Of a stretch of DNA of 64,000 bases, positions 44,631 through 56,237 are shown piece by piece. Positions within the stretch are counted from its first letter, which is position 1. The number at the start of each line of letters is the position of its first letter. The notes beneath the pieces were generated by a model. It was not told the origin of the DNA and searched no databases. It saw only the letters and a program-made list of their open reading frames with translations. Source of the DNA: Isochrysis galbana (Eukaryota; Haptophyta; Isochrysidales; Isochrysidaceae); assembly GCA_018136815.1 (NCBI GenBank), contig CM030940.1, positions 80,701-144,700 on the forward strand, in the 5' to 3' direction. The position numbers and the translations under genes were made by a program.

Positions 44631-44683
44631 CCGGAGATCATAATCCCAGCCGGAGATCATAATCCCAGCCGGACACCATAAAC
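44631..44683. repeat. Three tandem 19-bp repeats
   Basis: CAGCCGGAGATCATAATCC repeats, the last copy diverged (CCGGACACCATAA). A single copy with the same GAGCCTCAGCCGGAGATCAT start lies at 36127-36148. Confidence 0.75.
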
Positions 44684-44699
44684 AGCCTACATTGTCATT

Positions 44700-46005
44700 G
44701 CCAACGTTGTATTTGTCATTGCGATTGTTAATAGTCTAGGAACAAGTAATGGCACTCACACTCACTCTCATAAACATAGGGGATAGTAATAATCTAACTG
44801 AGCATTAGTACCACTACTCTCACTAGCCCGGTACTAACACGACAGCCCTCAGCGCACCTGCCCGTACACCTTGGCGCGTGTTGTTGTCACAGATACATAC
44901 ACCTATGCACCCCTCCACATCTCCCCCCTCGCAGGCCCCCGGCTCCTCTAACTCCCCATAAGTTAAAATGAGGGAAAACCCATTGAGGCGGACCGAACGA
45001 CGCCGGCCGACTCTCCAGGAAAAAGCACCGGGGGGGGGGGGGGAGGAACCTCTCGTCAAAAAAGGAGAACGGCCCTTACCAGCTCACGCCGCGAGCAGTT
45101 CTCGAGAAATAAGCAACCGCGCCTCGAGTATACCTGCCACAAGGGTATCCGAGACGTCTTGAGCCGCTCCCTTCCCATCTCCCTCCTATCGCCAATCGCC
45201 CCCTTCGCCCGTTTGCTAACGCAAACGGGGCTCGTTTCTCACCACACTCCATCGGGGGGGGTGCAAATCCCCCCCTCTCCCTCGTTCCATTCTCTTCCGC
45301 CCCGGTCCCTGCGGCGCGTCGCCATGCGGCGCGCCATGGCCTGCTCTCAGAGGTCCCTCAGGGGCGCCCAAAGGGCCAGCAGGGGCAGCTCAGGGGGCAG
45401 TGGAGGCTGGGGCTCAGCCTCTGGCCCCCCCTGCCTCTCCCTCGCTCGCCTCGCTGGCCTTGGGTGCCGCCCTGAGGCCATAAACATAGGGGATAGGCTA
45501 CTACAGCTGCTTGGCGCCCAACAGTCTGGCGCGCGCCGACGCAGAACTTGTCGCCGCAGATGCCGCCAAGGTTCTCGAGATTCTCTCTTCCTCTGTCACA
45601 GTGTGAGAAAAAGTCCCGCTGGGGGACAATAAGAAAAAACTGGGCTCAAGCAGACAAGTCCCCGGCACCCGGGGAGACAGCCGCGAGAGGCGAGGCGGGA
45701 GAGGAGAATTCTCTCGGGGGAGGATTAGAGAGGGTGAGGGCCCGGCGAAACAACTGTAATGCAGCGACCGGGGAACATAAGTTCTCTGTCGTTCACCGAC
45801 AAGTGATTTGACAACTCTACGATAGATAGATTTATTTCTCGTAAACATATCATTAAATTATGTTACGAATGGTGCCCCCAGCGCCCTTTCAAACATGCCA
45901 CACACAATAGAAATCAGGCTCTAGACGCGCACATATGGACTGCCTGCATAGCGGAAATCGGGTAGACATGTAGATGTGTAGTTCGGGTAGAGCGTAGCAA
46001 CTTCG
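44700..46005. other. Repeat-derived region without a supported gene
   Basis: CATAAACATAGGGGATAG occurs at 44772 and again at 45480. 45330-45490 carries a relative of the 21.9-kb repeat. The frame 45159-45632 combines these pieces and is not convincing as a gene. Confidence 0.4.
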
Positions 46006-46006
46006 T

Positions 46007-47309
46007 TTAAGGCTGATCATATACCATCTGAGAGCGTGTCCTTGCTGAAGAGATCAAATCCGGTAGAGCACGGCCCACGTCTGTAGGAGCCTCATCAACC
46101 GATGACGTAGCTCCCATAGTAGGGTCAAAATCTTCAACAAAAGGCTCATGCAAATCCTCGGGAATAGGAAGAGATGCTCGTTGATCAAAAGCGTCGACTA
46201 GGTCGCCGCAGCGACGGAGGAGCTCGATGCGCAGGGCGTATGGATTCACGTTTACCCGGTGTTGACCCACTTTGCGTTAACACCTCCATTGGCTAGGTGT
46301 GGCACATGCGTTAACACCTCAATCTGCAAGTGTTGGTACCAGCAACGGGTTAACACCACACTGCCGGTGCTGTGTACTACTGTGCACCCACGCACCCACG
46401 CACTCACGCACCCACTGAATGCTACGTGCCGCGCGTGCGCGCGCACGAGGAGCTGCACGGCCAAGTGGCAAGTGGGGAATTGCTCTTCGGCACGGGCACC
46501 ATGGCCAACTTGGAGCTTGCGCGGCTGCACCGCTGCACCTGCTGCTGCGCGCGCTGCGCTGCTGCCGCTACACGGGCGGCGCGATGGGACCGTGCTACTC
46601 CTTGTGCACGCGTGGGCCGCCTACTGCGTGGGGAGGCAGCGGCGGCGGTCGGAGGTGCGCCGGCGGTGCCCGCCACCGCCTTCGCGGCCGTGGACCGGCT
46701 GCTCGCCGCACTCGCTGCGCGCGACCGACCGGCCGACGCTCACGTTGTGCGCTGCGCGTCGCCTGCGCGTTCCACCTGCGCGGGGCCGCGCGTGTCCCGA
46801 TAGGTATTTTGTCATTTGACCGCGCATTCCCTGGCGCGCGCTGCCGCGCTGCCCGCTAAAGCAAGCAGAATCAGCAACCACCAACCGCAACAGTGACGAA
46901 TAGAAGTGCGTCAACACCGTGTCAACACTTGTTGTGCCCTGCGTCAACACTTGTAAGAGGCCAGATGGGTTAACACCTTGCCCAAACTACTGTAATGGGC
47001 CCTCGAGGGCGTGTCAACGTGAACCCATACGCCCTGTCGATGCGGTGCTCCCACGCTCCCACGTGGCTTCTGAACGAGGGTAGCCAAGCCACTTGACGAG
47101 ATATTTACACCGAGGCGGTTCGCCGCGGTGGTCAAGGAGTGACTCGACGATGAACTCATCCTGGGATAGAGGTTATCGATTGAGCACAAAGACAAAGACG
47201 CAAGGTCAGAAGTCGATCGCGGATGCGACATGGTCGGCCCCGTTGCCCGTTGGGGCGTCGTGACGGGGGGGGGGGGCTGGGAGGGGGGAGCGGTCGGCAC
47301 GCGCTCCAT
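46007..47309 (-). pseudogene. MERVPTAP repeat-unit relative, split by an inverted-repeat element
   Basis: The ATG at 47309 is preceded by AAAACTTTTGCTATAGTTTT, clearly related to the hairpin of the MERAATAP units, and the first residues (MERVPTAPPSQ) also resemble them. Further on, the protein differs. The frame reaches HRQGVW at 47035, is interrupted by the element 46219-47040, and on its far side an open frame continues as PYALRIELLRRCGDLVDAFD to a stop at 46007. I infer one reading frame interrupted by an insertion. Confidence 0.45.
46219..47040. mobile_element. Inverted-repeat DNA element with clustered subterminal motifs
   Basis: The left end GGGCGTATGGATTCACGTTT (46227) and the right end, read on the minus strand, GGGCGTATGGGTTCACGTTG (47034) form a 20-bp inverted repeat with two mismatches. 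Next to both ends the motif G(T/C)(T/C)AACAC recurs (GTTAACACC, GTCAACAC; at least nine copies in either orientation). The GC-rich interior has no recognised transposase. Probably a non-autonomous DNA transposon. Confidence 0.6.
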
Positions 47310-47516
47310 CGCTAAAACTATAGCAAAAGTTTTTTTTGGATAGCGATAGCATTCCTAGTTCCTAGCCACATACACATACACCATACACCGGCGTACGAGC
47401 CATGCGCCCCAACCGCGCACACACCCATCGCGGGGGAGCGGCTCCATCGCGGGGGAGGGGCTCCGTTGCCGTCGAAGGGCTACGGTCCCGCAGCACTAAG
47501 GTTATCCTAGCACAAC

Positions 47517-47710
47517 CCTACATGTGAAACACAGTCAAACTTAGAAATAAAACAGCAAAAACAATATGTTTTTTGCCGTTGAAAAAAAACAGAGAAAAAC
47601 AGTGTAGAAAACAAATGTGCCGGGTAGGGGGGCCGCCCGAAATAAAACAGCGAAAAACATGTGTTTTAGGCCTCCGAAAAAAAGCACTGTTCCTGTGTTT
47701 CACATGTAGG
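47517..47710. mobile_element. MITE with perfect 18-bp TIRs and 8-bp target duplication
   Basis: Ends CCTACATGTGAAACACAG and CTGTGTTTCACATGTAGG are perfect inverted repeats. Flanking AGCACAAC occurs at 47509-47516 and 47711-47718. Eight-base duplications with short TIRs are typical of the hAT superfamily. The interior is AAACA-rich and non-coding. Confidence 0.88.
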
Positions 47711-47879
47711 AGCACAACCATAAAACTCTGACGCCTTGCTTCAAAAAACTCGATTGTTTTCGGCCCAAGCTCAATAGAGCTAAAGATAGACTGCCCCAGG
47801 GTAGAGCTAGAGCTCCCTCACCCCCTTCCGGTATCTGCCGCCGGCGGCAGTGGGGAGAGGGGCAACGTGGTGCGCTGCC

Positions 47880-48180
47880 TCGCCTGCCCTCCCCACCTCT
47901 TCCCCATCTCTCTCCCTCTCCTTCTCCGTCTTCTTCCCCCTTCCTCCCCGCTACTCACCCGCCCTCACCTCCACTCCCTTCCTGCCCTCCCGTCCCCTCC
48001 CTCACCCCTCTCTCCCTCACCCCCTTCCGCTTCCCCCACTTCCCCAACTCTCCCTTGCCCTCTTCATCCCCCTCTCCCATTTCACTTATTCGGCTCTCCC
48101 CCTTCCCCCGTCCACACCCACCCTCTTCATTCCCTTCCCCATGTCCCCTTCCCCTTTCCCTATCCTACCACCACCACCAC
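47880..48180. repeat. Pyrimidine tract with (CAC)n end
   Basis: CT/CCCT-rich for 300 bp, ending in a run of CAC triplets at 48168-48190. Frames through it are compositional. Confidence 0.8.
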
Positions 48181-49068
48181 CACCACCACCGAGCAAGGCT
48201 TCAGGCAGCCGCGCCAGCGCCCCCTCGCGCGCAGTGCGGTGTTCCCTCGCTCGAATACAAGGCTTCGTGTATATCCTGAGATGCCGAGTCAAAAACATGA
48301 GACATTCTCCTGGAAAGCACGACGACAGCACCGATTCACACGCGCACACGCGAACACATAGCCACATCGCGGCAAAGAGGTCCTCTTGTTCCTCAGCCCG
48401 TGAGCGGTCAGCTCTCCTCCTGGGAGGCCTGGCGACAACCACATTCACTGCAGAATCGCTTCCTCGCATCGCCCCACGTTCCCTACCTCAAGTGCACGGG
48501 TGAGGCCAGTGGATCCCTCATTGCTAAAGATACCACCATGTGCTGATGATGTGCGGAGCCTTTATCCGCCACCTTGGCTCGATTCCGTGACCACACCACC
48601 ACTTGCCTAACCAACTCGTCCCTCCCACCTTCCATTCCCCACCTGAATACCATGAGGCTTCTATCAGTTGGTCCCCACAAGTCTGCTTCTCTTTGTGGGG
48701 GCCCGTTCCCTGAAGCGAAATGAAGGCCGTGCCTTCGCTATCTCAACACGCCATTGATGGCGCGTTCGTGACACAAGGTCATGCACAGTTTCCGCCCCAC
48801 AACGTACAGTGGACGGATCAGATGCCTGGCATCACACTTGGCTCACTACCTGCTCGTTGACTTGCTCTCAGTGACGTCACTCACTCCTACGCTTCGGAGG
48901 GCTGGTTTTGGTCGCACGCCGAAGGAAGTGAATGGTCATTTGTTGATTTTCCGTACAGGTACACCGCAAGCGGCTCCGTTGCATGCCTGCAAACCCATCG
49001 CCCTTGGGCTGGTCCTGATGACGATTCATAGAAAAATAACGTGTCAGACTGGAGAATACCCCGTGTCC

Positions 49069-49407
49069 TCAACCATAATCCGATGGGACCATCTGCCGCA
49101 CGAGCACGCAGGCTACGGTGTCCCTGAACACCATTCCCGTCCACTCATGCCATCCCTTTGTGACCGATACACCTGCGTAGGCAAACCACTCTCCATCACA
49201 ACGACATGATATTGACAAGAGTGTCGTATGCCTCTTTCGTGGCGAGGTTACACATACTAGCTCGTTTCGTGGTGTTGGCCAGCGCTGCAAGTCCTGTGCA
49301 TCACCCGTGCTTATGCGCGATTCGGCAAAAAATCGTTCGGTCTCGGCTACCGCTAGTACAAGTGCATCTCCTGAGTATAGACGCACTGTCTTTTCAGCGT
49401 ATAGCAC
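49069..49407 (-). CDS. Hypothetical 113-residue protein
   Basis: An ATG-started frame in moderate-GC sequence with ordinary amino-acid use (MLYAEKTVRLYSGDALVLAV at the start, then FAYAGVSVTKGWHEWTGMVF). No family recognised, no neighbours that help, and no splice signals needed. It could be an exon of a larger gene or a relic. Confidence 0.25.
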   Translation of the reverse strand: MLYAEKTVRLYSGDALVLAVAETERFFAESRISTGDAQDLQRWPTPRNELVCVTSPRKRHTTLLSISCRCDGEWFAYAGVSVTKGWHEWTGMVFRDTVACVLVRQMVPSDYG

Positions 49408-49825
49408 CTTAAGTTTATTGTTTATTGTGATAAAAAAAATCTTCTTAAAAATTCCCGCTACGTATGCGGCGTGAGGCAGTTTGCTAGTGTACCTCCCTAC
49501 TACCCAACCTTAACCCCTGACAACCCCCTTCCCCTTCCCCAGTTCCCTCTTTAGCGGAGAAGCTGGTTCCAGGGAGGCCGCGCGCGCTGCTTCGGCTGGG
49601 AGTTGGAGAGAAGGGGGTGGGAGATTGTGGCTCTTCTCTTGATTTAGTTTCGACTCGGATTTTCCTCATTTATATAACGTGAGATCTTTATTGGTTTTCG
49701 GTGCGGTTCTTACTTATTATTTTATTTTAACAAATTTTTATGGGTCGCGGCGCGGCAAAGGAACGGAACTAGCGCTAACTCAAGACAGGACTCCCTGCCG
49801 CGGCAAGCGCAAGCACCCTTCCCCC

Positions 49826-50845
49826 TTATGCCACCCAGCTCTTCACTAGCTTTCTACCTGCGCTAGCTGGAGCGCCCCTCCCTCCACACTCAAACAGCCC
49901 CCCACGCCAGGATCCTGTTCTGGTCTCGCAGGCAAGGGGGCCTAATGGGAGGGAGAGGAGCAACTCCTCAGAGAGGAGCTGTGGGGAAGGAGATGTCTGA
50001 GTGGGGGCGCTATACCCTTGCGCTAGGCATGGGCAGCGACGCCGCCTCAAGACATATCCTCCCTCATGTCTTGAGTCGAATTTTTTGGTGCTTGAAACAG
50101 AGGGCGAGGGGGGTTGTGCTTCTTGTGTTGGTTGTAGTTGCAAGAGGGAGTGGGAGAGGGAGTGAAGTGTTGGAAGAGGGCCCAAGGCAGGGCACTGAGT
50201 TGTAGGTGATTGTGGCCCACAAGAGTGGGGTGAAAACGAGAAGTGTATCAGCATGGGTCTTGAGTTGAAATTTTTGGTGCTTGGAACAGAGGGCAAGGGG
50301 GTTCGTGCTGTTTGGTTTGGTTGTAGAGGGAAGGGAGAGTGGGAGAGGGAGTCAAGTGTTGAAGGAGTGCCCAAGGCAGGGCACTGAGTTGTAGGTTCTT
50401 GTGGCCCAAAGGAGTGGGGTGAAAACGAGAAGTGACTCAACATGGAAAACAGAGGCTTAGGGTGCACTCCGTAGGAGATTGATGGTTGTGAAGTGCCCTC
50501 CCATGTTGGGTGAACTGATGGTAGAGGTTTCCACCATGGGGAGGGCAGCTGAGCTGCCCTGCCACATGAGGTGCTCTTGGGGTGGGGGGGGTTCCCACTG
50601 TTGGAGGGGGTCTCCAAGACCCCCTGCATGCTACGCAGAGCCATGGTGGCAACCTGTTCGGTGCCAGTGCTCGCCACCCCGCGCGCTTGCGCGGGTGTGG
50701 TTTGGATGGGCTGGATGGGCTTTGAGAGGGCTTTCTGACGAGCCGCCTCGGGCGGCATGGGGCGTCCCAGGTGGGGCGCGGTGGCGAGGGTCGCCTGGGG
50801 CTCGGGAGCGGTCGCGGCACGCTCCATAGGTCAAACTATAACAAT
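49826..50845 (-). CDS. MERAATAP repeat-unit protein, second full copy
   Basis: Minus-strand frame from the ATG at 50827 (333 residues), directly after the hairpin AAACTATTGTTATAGTTT. It shares with 34883-35830 the start, the STSCGRAAQLPSPWWKPL block, the two 62-residue repeats (SPHS(C/F)GPQ, QCPALG) and the LSEELLLSLPLGPL end up to ETRTGSWR, after which the two diverge. Both full copies keep an open frame, which hints at selection or recent spread. Confidence 0.6.
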
Positions 50846-50891
50846 AGTTTTCTCGGTGCGGTTCTTACTTATTAAAAGAGATTTGGCTACC

Positions 50892-51188
50892 CTAGGTGAT
50901 GTTTCTTATGTCCAGGCCTCTCGCCGCCTGCAAGAGGTCCTCTGTTGCTCCTAGGTTGAAATCCTTGTCTATAGTGTACAGGGGGCTTATCATTTTCCGA
51001 ATATGTTTGTTGCTCGGGGCGTGTACCCCCATGTGCTCGCGTTGTTTATTAACCTTTGAAAGAAACCGACCTTCGCCGTTACTAATAAGTGGTATCTCGT
51101 AAGGATTGCTCTCAAGATTGTAGATTGTTCTAACGTCCCCTGTCAGAGCAGCGCCTCCGATTGGCACTGTCACCGCAGTCAAGGGCAA
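50892..51188 (-). CDS. Unrecognised conserved protein fragment (HAPSNKH block)
   Basis: A 98-residue frame: YEIPLISNGEGRFLSKVNKQ, then HAPSNKHIRKMISPLYTIDK and EDLLQAARGL. The middle is repeated at 35850-35960 with conservative changes, so it was protein-coding when it spread. It is followed within 65 bp by the MERAATAP unit on the same strand. No fold recognised. Confidence 0.4.
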   Translation of the reverse strand: MPLTAVTVPIGGAALTGDVRTIYNLESNPYEIPLISNGEGRFLSKVNKQREHMGVHAPSNKHIRKMISPLYTIDKDFNLGATEDLLQAARGLDIRNIT

Positions 51189-51535
51189 TGGGCACCCGTG
51201 TTCGTGTGCCTAATAATATTAAGAGTTAAAGAATCAAAACTTACCCTGGTGCCGCTATTGCCACGAGCCACGTAACAACAAGCCACAACGTACGTGACCG
51301 CAGTTACTCCAAAGGGGCGTACGATGAAGCACCCAATTCTTAGCCCCCCCCCCCCCCCCCGCTGGCCACCGACTCCTGTTACGAGTTGCAACTCCCCGCG
51401 AGTGGAATGGAAATGGGACGGAAATGAAAGACCCACTTGCAGTCGTCAGGGTGGCTGTGGCGCGGTTATCGCTGCTTCCCCGGTGGGGAGGACCGGCGGG
51501 ATCCGCTTCCCCCCCCCCCCCCCCCCCCCCGCTTC

Positions 51536-51635
51536 NNNNNNNNNNNNNNNNNNNNNNNNNNNNNNNNNNNNNNNNNNNNNNNNNNNNNNNNNNNNNNNNN
51601 NNNNNNNNNNNNNNNNNNNNNNNNNNNNNNNNNNN
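51536..51635. other. Assembly gap (100 N)
   Basis: Exactly 100 undetermined bases between a poly-C run and the CT array, the usual scaffold placeholder. True size is unknown. Confidence 0.99.
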
Positions 51636-52713
<1,078 letters not shown>

Positions 52714-52724
52714 CCCTCTCTCCA

Positions 52725-52862
52725 ACAAGTTGCGTCGACTCGCGATAAACAAGAACAAGTTGTCGCGGCGATCAAGTTGGAATCGCAATCGCGGTGAACA
52801 AGTTGTCGCGGTGAACAAGTGGACTCGGTGAACAAGTCCACTCGGTGAGCGAGTTGTCACGC
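52725..52862. repeat. Short tandem repeats, GGTGAACAAGT type
   Basis: CGGTGAACAAGT recurs at a 17-18-bp period about three times (52791-52840), with degenerate relatives on both sides. Directly follows the CT array. Confidence 0.7.
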
Positions 52863-53017
52863 GGATGCGACAATTTCTCATGAATAGGGCCTTTCGTCAC
52901 AGCAAATGGAGGAGGCTATCAAGAACTTGTACCCTCACGTAGTATTAGTATAGGTATTAGTAGTAGTACATAGCGTACGCGTTTATTCCACGTGTCCAAA
53001 GCCAAAGCACCCACTAC

Positions 53018-55096
53018 TTAAGAGAAAGGACCCCCAGCCATAAAGGTCTCCAGAGCAGGAGGCTGCATCCCAAACTTGTGGGAAACAATGCTTCCATACA
53101 GGCAGGTATGCATGTTGGTGAACAGATTGGCCACGCGGAGGTACGCTCCGACATCCCGACGCAACAGCTGTTGCGCGCGAGCCAGGTCAAACCAAGGCCA
53201 AAGGTTCGCTACCTTCCCGAACCCCCATTCCGCGCTCACACGAAAGGGGCTCATGACAGAATTGAAAAAAGCTTGCCACGAAAGAAGTGTACCCCTGTAC
53301 ATCCTATACAGGTAAGCTGACATTGGGTAAGCGGAGTCACCAAGCAAGCAATACACGCGCCCGGCTCTAGTGCAACACAAATGCATGATGTGTAGGAGGC
53401 CAGACATGTGCAGCACAAAGGAGTCATGCCGCGATCCATGCACTGGGCCGTAGGCCCATGGCTGAATTCCATTCGGGAATACAATGCCTTGCACTTTCAC
53501 GCCATGGCAACGCTTGTGCCCGGAGAAGTAGACACCTTGTGCACGGATGGGTCGTGCAACGGGCCACAACTTACCATCAATGAAGCCCACCATGTTAGAG
53601 ACTGGGACCCCCATATTCCCGAAAGGAAACGCCCCGAAATCACTATGCACACTATATCTACTAGCGTGGAGATATATCATCACGGATTTCTATAGAATAC
53701 ACTACGACGGTATAGATTTTTCAGAGGAATCGATTCTAATAAGAGTAATAGAAAGATACACCACGCTAAGCAAAGCACTACTCTACACACAAAACACCGA
53801 CTCGGCGAGAACGGCCCAGGCGGGAATGGGAAGGAAACCCAAAAAGAGAATAGACATCAGCGACCTGAGACCCGTGTACACATTGAACGACAGAAATGGG
53901 CTGAAACCCAGCGAGGAGCTAGCTAAGCTGGCCATCAAGCTGGGGATAGCACACGCTGTCGAAGGGGCCAGGGAGTAACACAACAATGGCGAGGGAGCAA
54001 CGTACAAGTCACACAGACAGACAAAAAGAGGCGCACACGCAACCGATGCAGACCATAAACCCAACAAGCACCCAAGTGGGCACGAGACACAGCAACTCGG
54101 AACAAAAGGCCTGCCCAAACCCACACTCCAAACCAGGCCTCAGGTAGTGCACCGAGGCCGGACCCCGGAAACCGAAAAAAAAGGAACGAAGGGGGGCAGG
54201 GGAAGAGGTGGAGGGAGGGAATATAAGGGCGGTGTTAGTTAGAAACGGGAAGACCCGAGACTAGTAGGTGTGTAGCCCAGAATCTTCAGATGTTTTTTTT
54301 TTTTTTTTAGAGACTGGGACCCCCACCCTCACTAGCGCCGCGGCAAAGGCAGGAAAGAGGGGAGAGAAGGCAGAAAAGCCTCGGGAGTCGAGGAGATGAG
54401 GGAAGGTTAGGTGTATGTGGTCCACCACAGCATGATGCGCCGCTGAGATAGCAGCTTCACTACGCCCCGTCTCCCACACAAGAGACGTGGCGGGTCCTGA
54501 GTACAAGAGGAGGGAAGTATTCGTGGAGTTAGAAAGAATGGAGCACATCAACCACTTACAAAGACTTCCTTATCACGCCACATGCCGCGCTCACCTGGCG
54601 TTCGGAAGCGTCGAAGCGTAATGAGGGCGGCCTCCTCGCCACGCATGATGTAGCCGCCGCGCAGCCGCCAGCCGGGCGGCAGTTGCAATGCGTCAATGAA
54701 GCGGCGGAGGTCGGGGAGACGTACGCCAAAGCGGATGTAAACATCCCTGGCGAAGTCGTCCTTGCCCACACCGGCCTCCGCCGCCTCGCGCTCCAGTCGG
54801 GCCACTGAAAGGCGCTGTGGGCCGATGCGCGTCTTCGCAGAGCGTCCCAGAGGGTCAACAGCGACAGCGACGAGGATGCTCTCCTCATCGTCCGCGCTTT
54901 CGCCGGATGAGCCCGCAAGGAGCTCATCCCACAGTCGATCCTCGTCGGCCGCGATCGCCAGCGCCAGCGCCATCTCCGCATCCTCCAGCTCCATCGCTGA
55001 GAAGGGGCGGGTGGGCATGAGTCGGCGCGGCGCCGTGAAACCCGTCGCGCTCTGCCGGCAGGCCTTTTGCAGAACGTTGTTTTCCTCGGGTTTCAC
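53018..55096 (-). pseudogene. PIF/Harbinger DDE transposase interrupted by a LINE
   Basis: Endonuclease/transposase of the Harbinger (DDE_Tnp_4) family. Exon 1 runs from the ATG at 55096 (or 54994) to 54595; a donor G|GTGAGC and acceptor CTCAG at 54497 join it in frame to exon 2 (54496 to 54309), giving FRTPG-PATSLVWETGRSEAAIS. Exon 2 is broken by the insertion 53614-54308 and resumes at 53596. Catalytic residues lie in GFIDGKLWP (D), GPVHGSRHDSF (D) and SAEWGFGKV (E), all after the break. Removing the insertion restores a continuous frame (GVPVS-NMVGFID). Without that, the 5' half ends at a stop inside the T run. TIRs were not identified, though 55085-55165 repeats GTGAAACCC in both orientations. 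Confidence 0.87.
53614..54308 (+). mobile_element. 5'-truncated LINE insertion with 17-bp target duplication
   Basis: Flanked by AGAGACTGGGACCCCCA at 53597-53613 and 54309-54325. The 5' side is truncated inside the last part of the element's ORF (LLAWRYIITDFYRIHYDG, ending at the stop 53976-53978). The 3' UTR ends GTAGCCCAGAATCTTCAGATG and 16 T. The same coding tail occurs at 59767-59980 on the minus strand. Confidence 0.92.
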
Positions 55097-55165
55097 CCAG
55101 CTTTACTCGGTAGTCGAGCAAGTGAAACCCCGGAGTGAAACCCGAATGAAACCCGAGTGAAACCT
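55085..55165. repeat. GTGAAACCC repeats in both orientations
   Basis: CTCGGGTTTCAC is followed by four GTGAAACCC(C/G) copies of about 12 bp. It lies at the 5' end of the Harbinger gene and may be its subterminal region. Confidence 0.5.
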
Positions 55166-55269
55166 TCTCAAAAACCCTCTATTTCTGCCGAGTGGTCCTT
55201 TTGCGAGGCGGTTGAAACTCCGTCGCGACGGAGGCAGAGAGCACGTCTTGTCACCCGCTGTTTCAACCG

Positions 55270-56237
55270 TTGCAAAAAATCCCTCTATCGCTGATGAAGA
55301 ATACTGTTGCTGCCTCGTGCCTGCGAAAGACTTCGTCGACGTTGATGTCGCAGCTGATGAAAACTACTGTTGACTCGCGGTATATAGTATATTCATTTGC
55401 GCCGACGCGAGCGGTTTCGCTAAGCCCACTGAGGACCTTCCTCAACACACAATGGTAGCCGGGGGCCTGCGAGGGGGGAGGTATAATCAAGTGCATACTT
55501 ATTTTTGTCTGTGCCTTGGGATTTGGTGCGGTCATGCGTGTCGTGACTTGGCGTGTTAGTGCAAGTCTTGTGAGAGTAGAGGCACTAACGCTCAAGAATG
55601 TGAAATAGTCCGTTTACGATAATACCAATCGAGGAATTATATGACATAACAATATAATATTCTAACACTGACACTCCCCAGTCTTCCATGAGGCACAGAC
55701 CTAGCCTCTCACTAGACCTGATCCAGAATCTCCCTCAGGTACTCTCATGCGTGTCAAGGCATAGAGAACCTGATCCCGCTCGACGCCAAGAAACGCGCAT
55801 ACGTGGGCTCACCTTGAGTCTGTCCAATATTCGACGGAACGCGACCTAAGCGTGCCGGAGCCGAAGCGCTCGAATGTCGCAGGCCGCCGCCCCGCAAGAC
55901 AACGACGTTGACCTGCCTCCCCCGCCTTCCCAGCAGCCACAGAGACGGGGCGGGAGCAGACCAATGTCTTTTCCCCCTCTGATATTACATATTCTTATTA
56001 TGAATGAGCGTGAGTGCCGCTACTGCCACTAGCCTTGCACCAACACGACAAGCCACGAAACTCTTCAAGTATCACGCACTGTTGCATCGAGCACGATACA
56101 CGTTGATAGCCCTGATGTGCTCACGACACAAGAGTGAGCCCTAGTGGATGCGGTCATGTGATGCAGACGCTTCGCACGTCGGCACATTTCGAGAATGTAC
56201 ACGGAGTGGTGGCGCACAGTGCAAGGCACTCATAATG
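55270..56237. other. Intergenic, no gene recognised
   Basis: AT-richer sequence downstream of orphan B; the last 80 bp resemble the flank downstream of orphan A (19130-19203). No supported coding frame. Confidence 0.5.

Noticed and set aside
45159..45632. 157-residue + frame
   Set aside because: Built from dispersed repeat pieces (45330-45490) and an unrelated tail.
46372..46859. Cys/Arg-rich frames inside the inverted-repeat element
   Set aside because: Three overlapping + frames are open with no family pattern; no zinc-finger spacing is regular.
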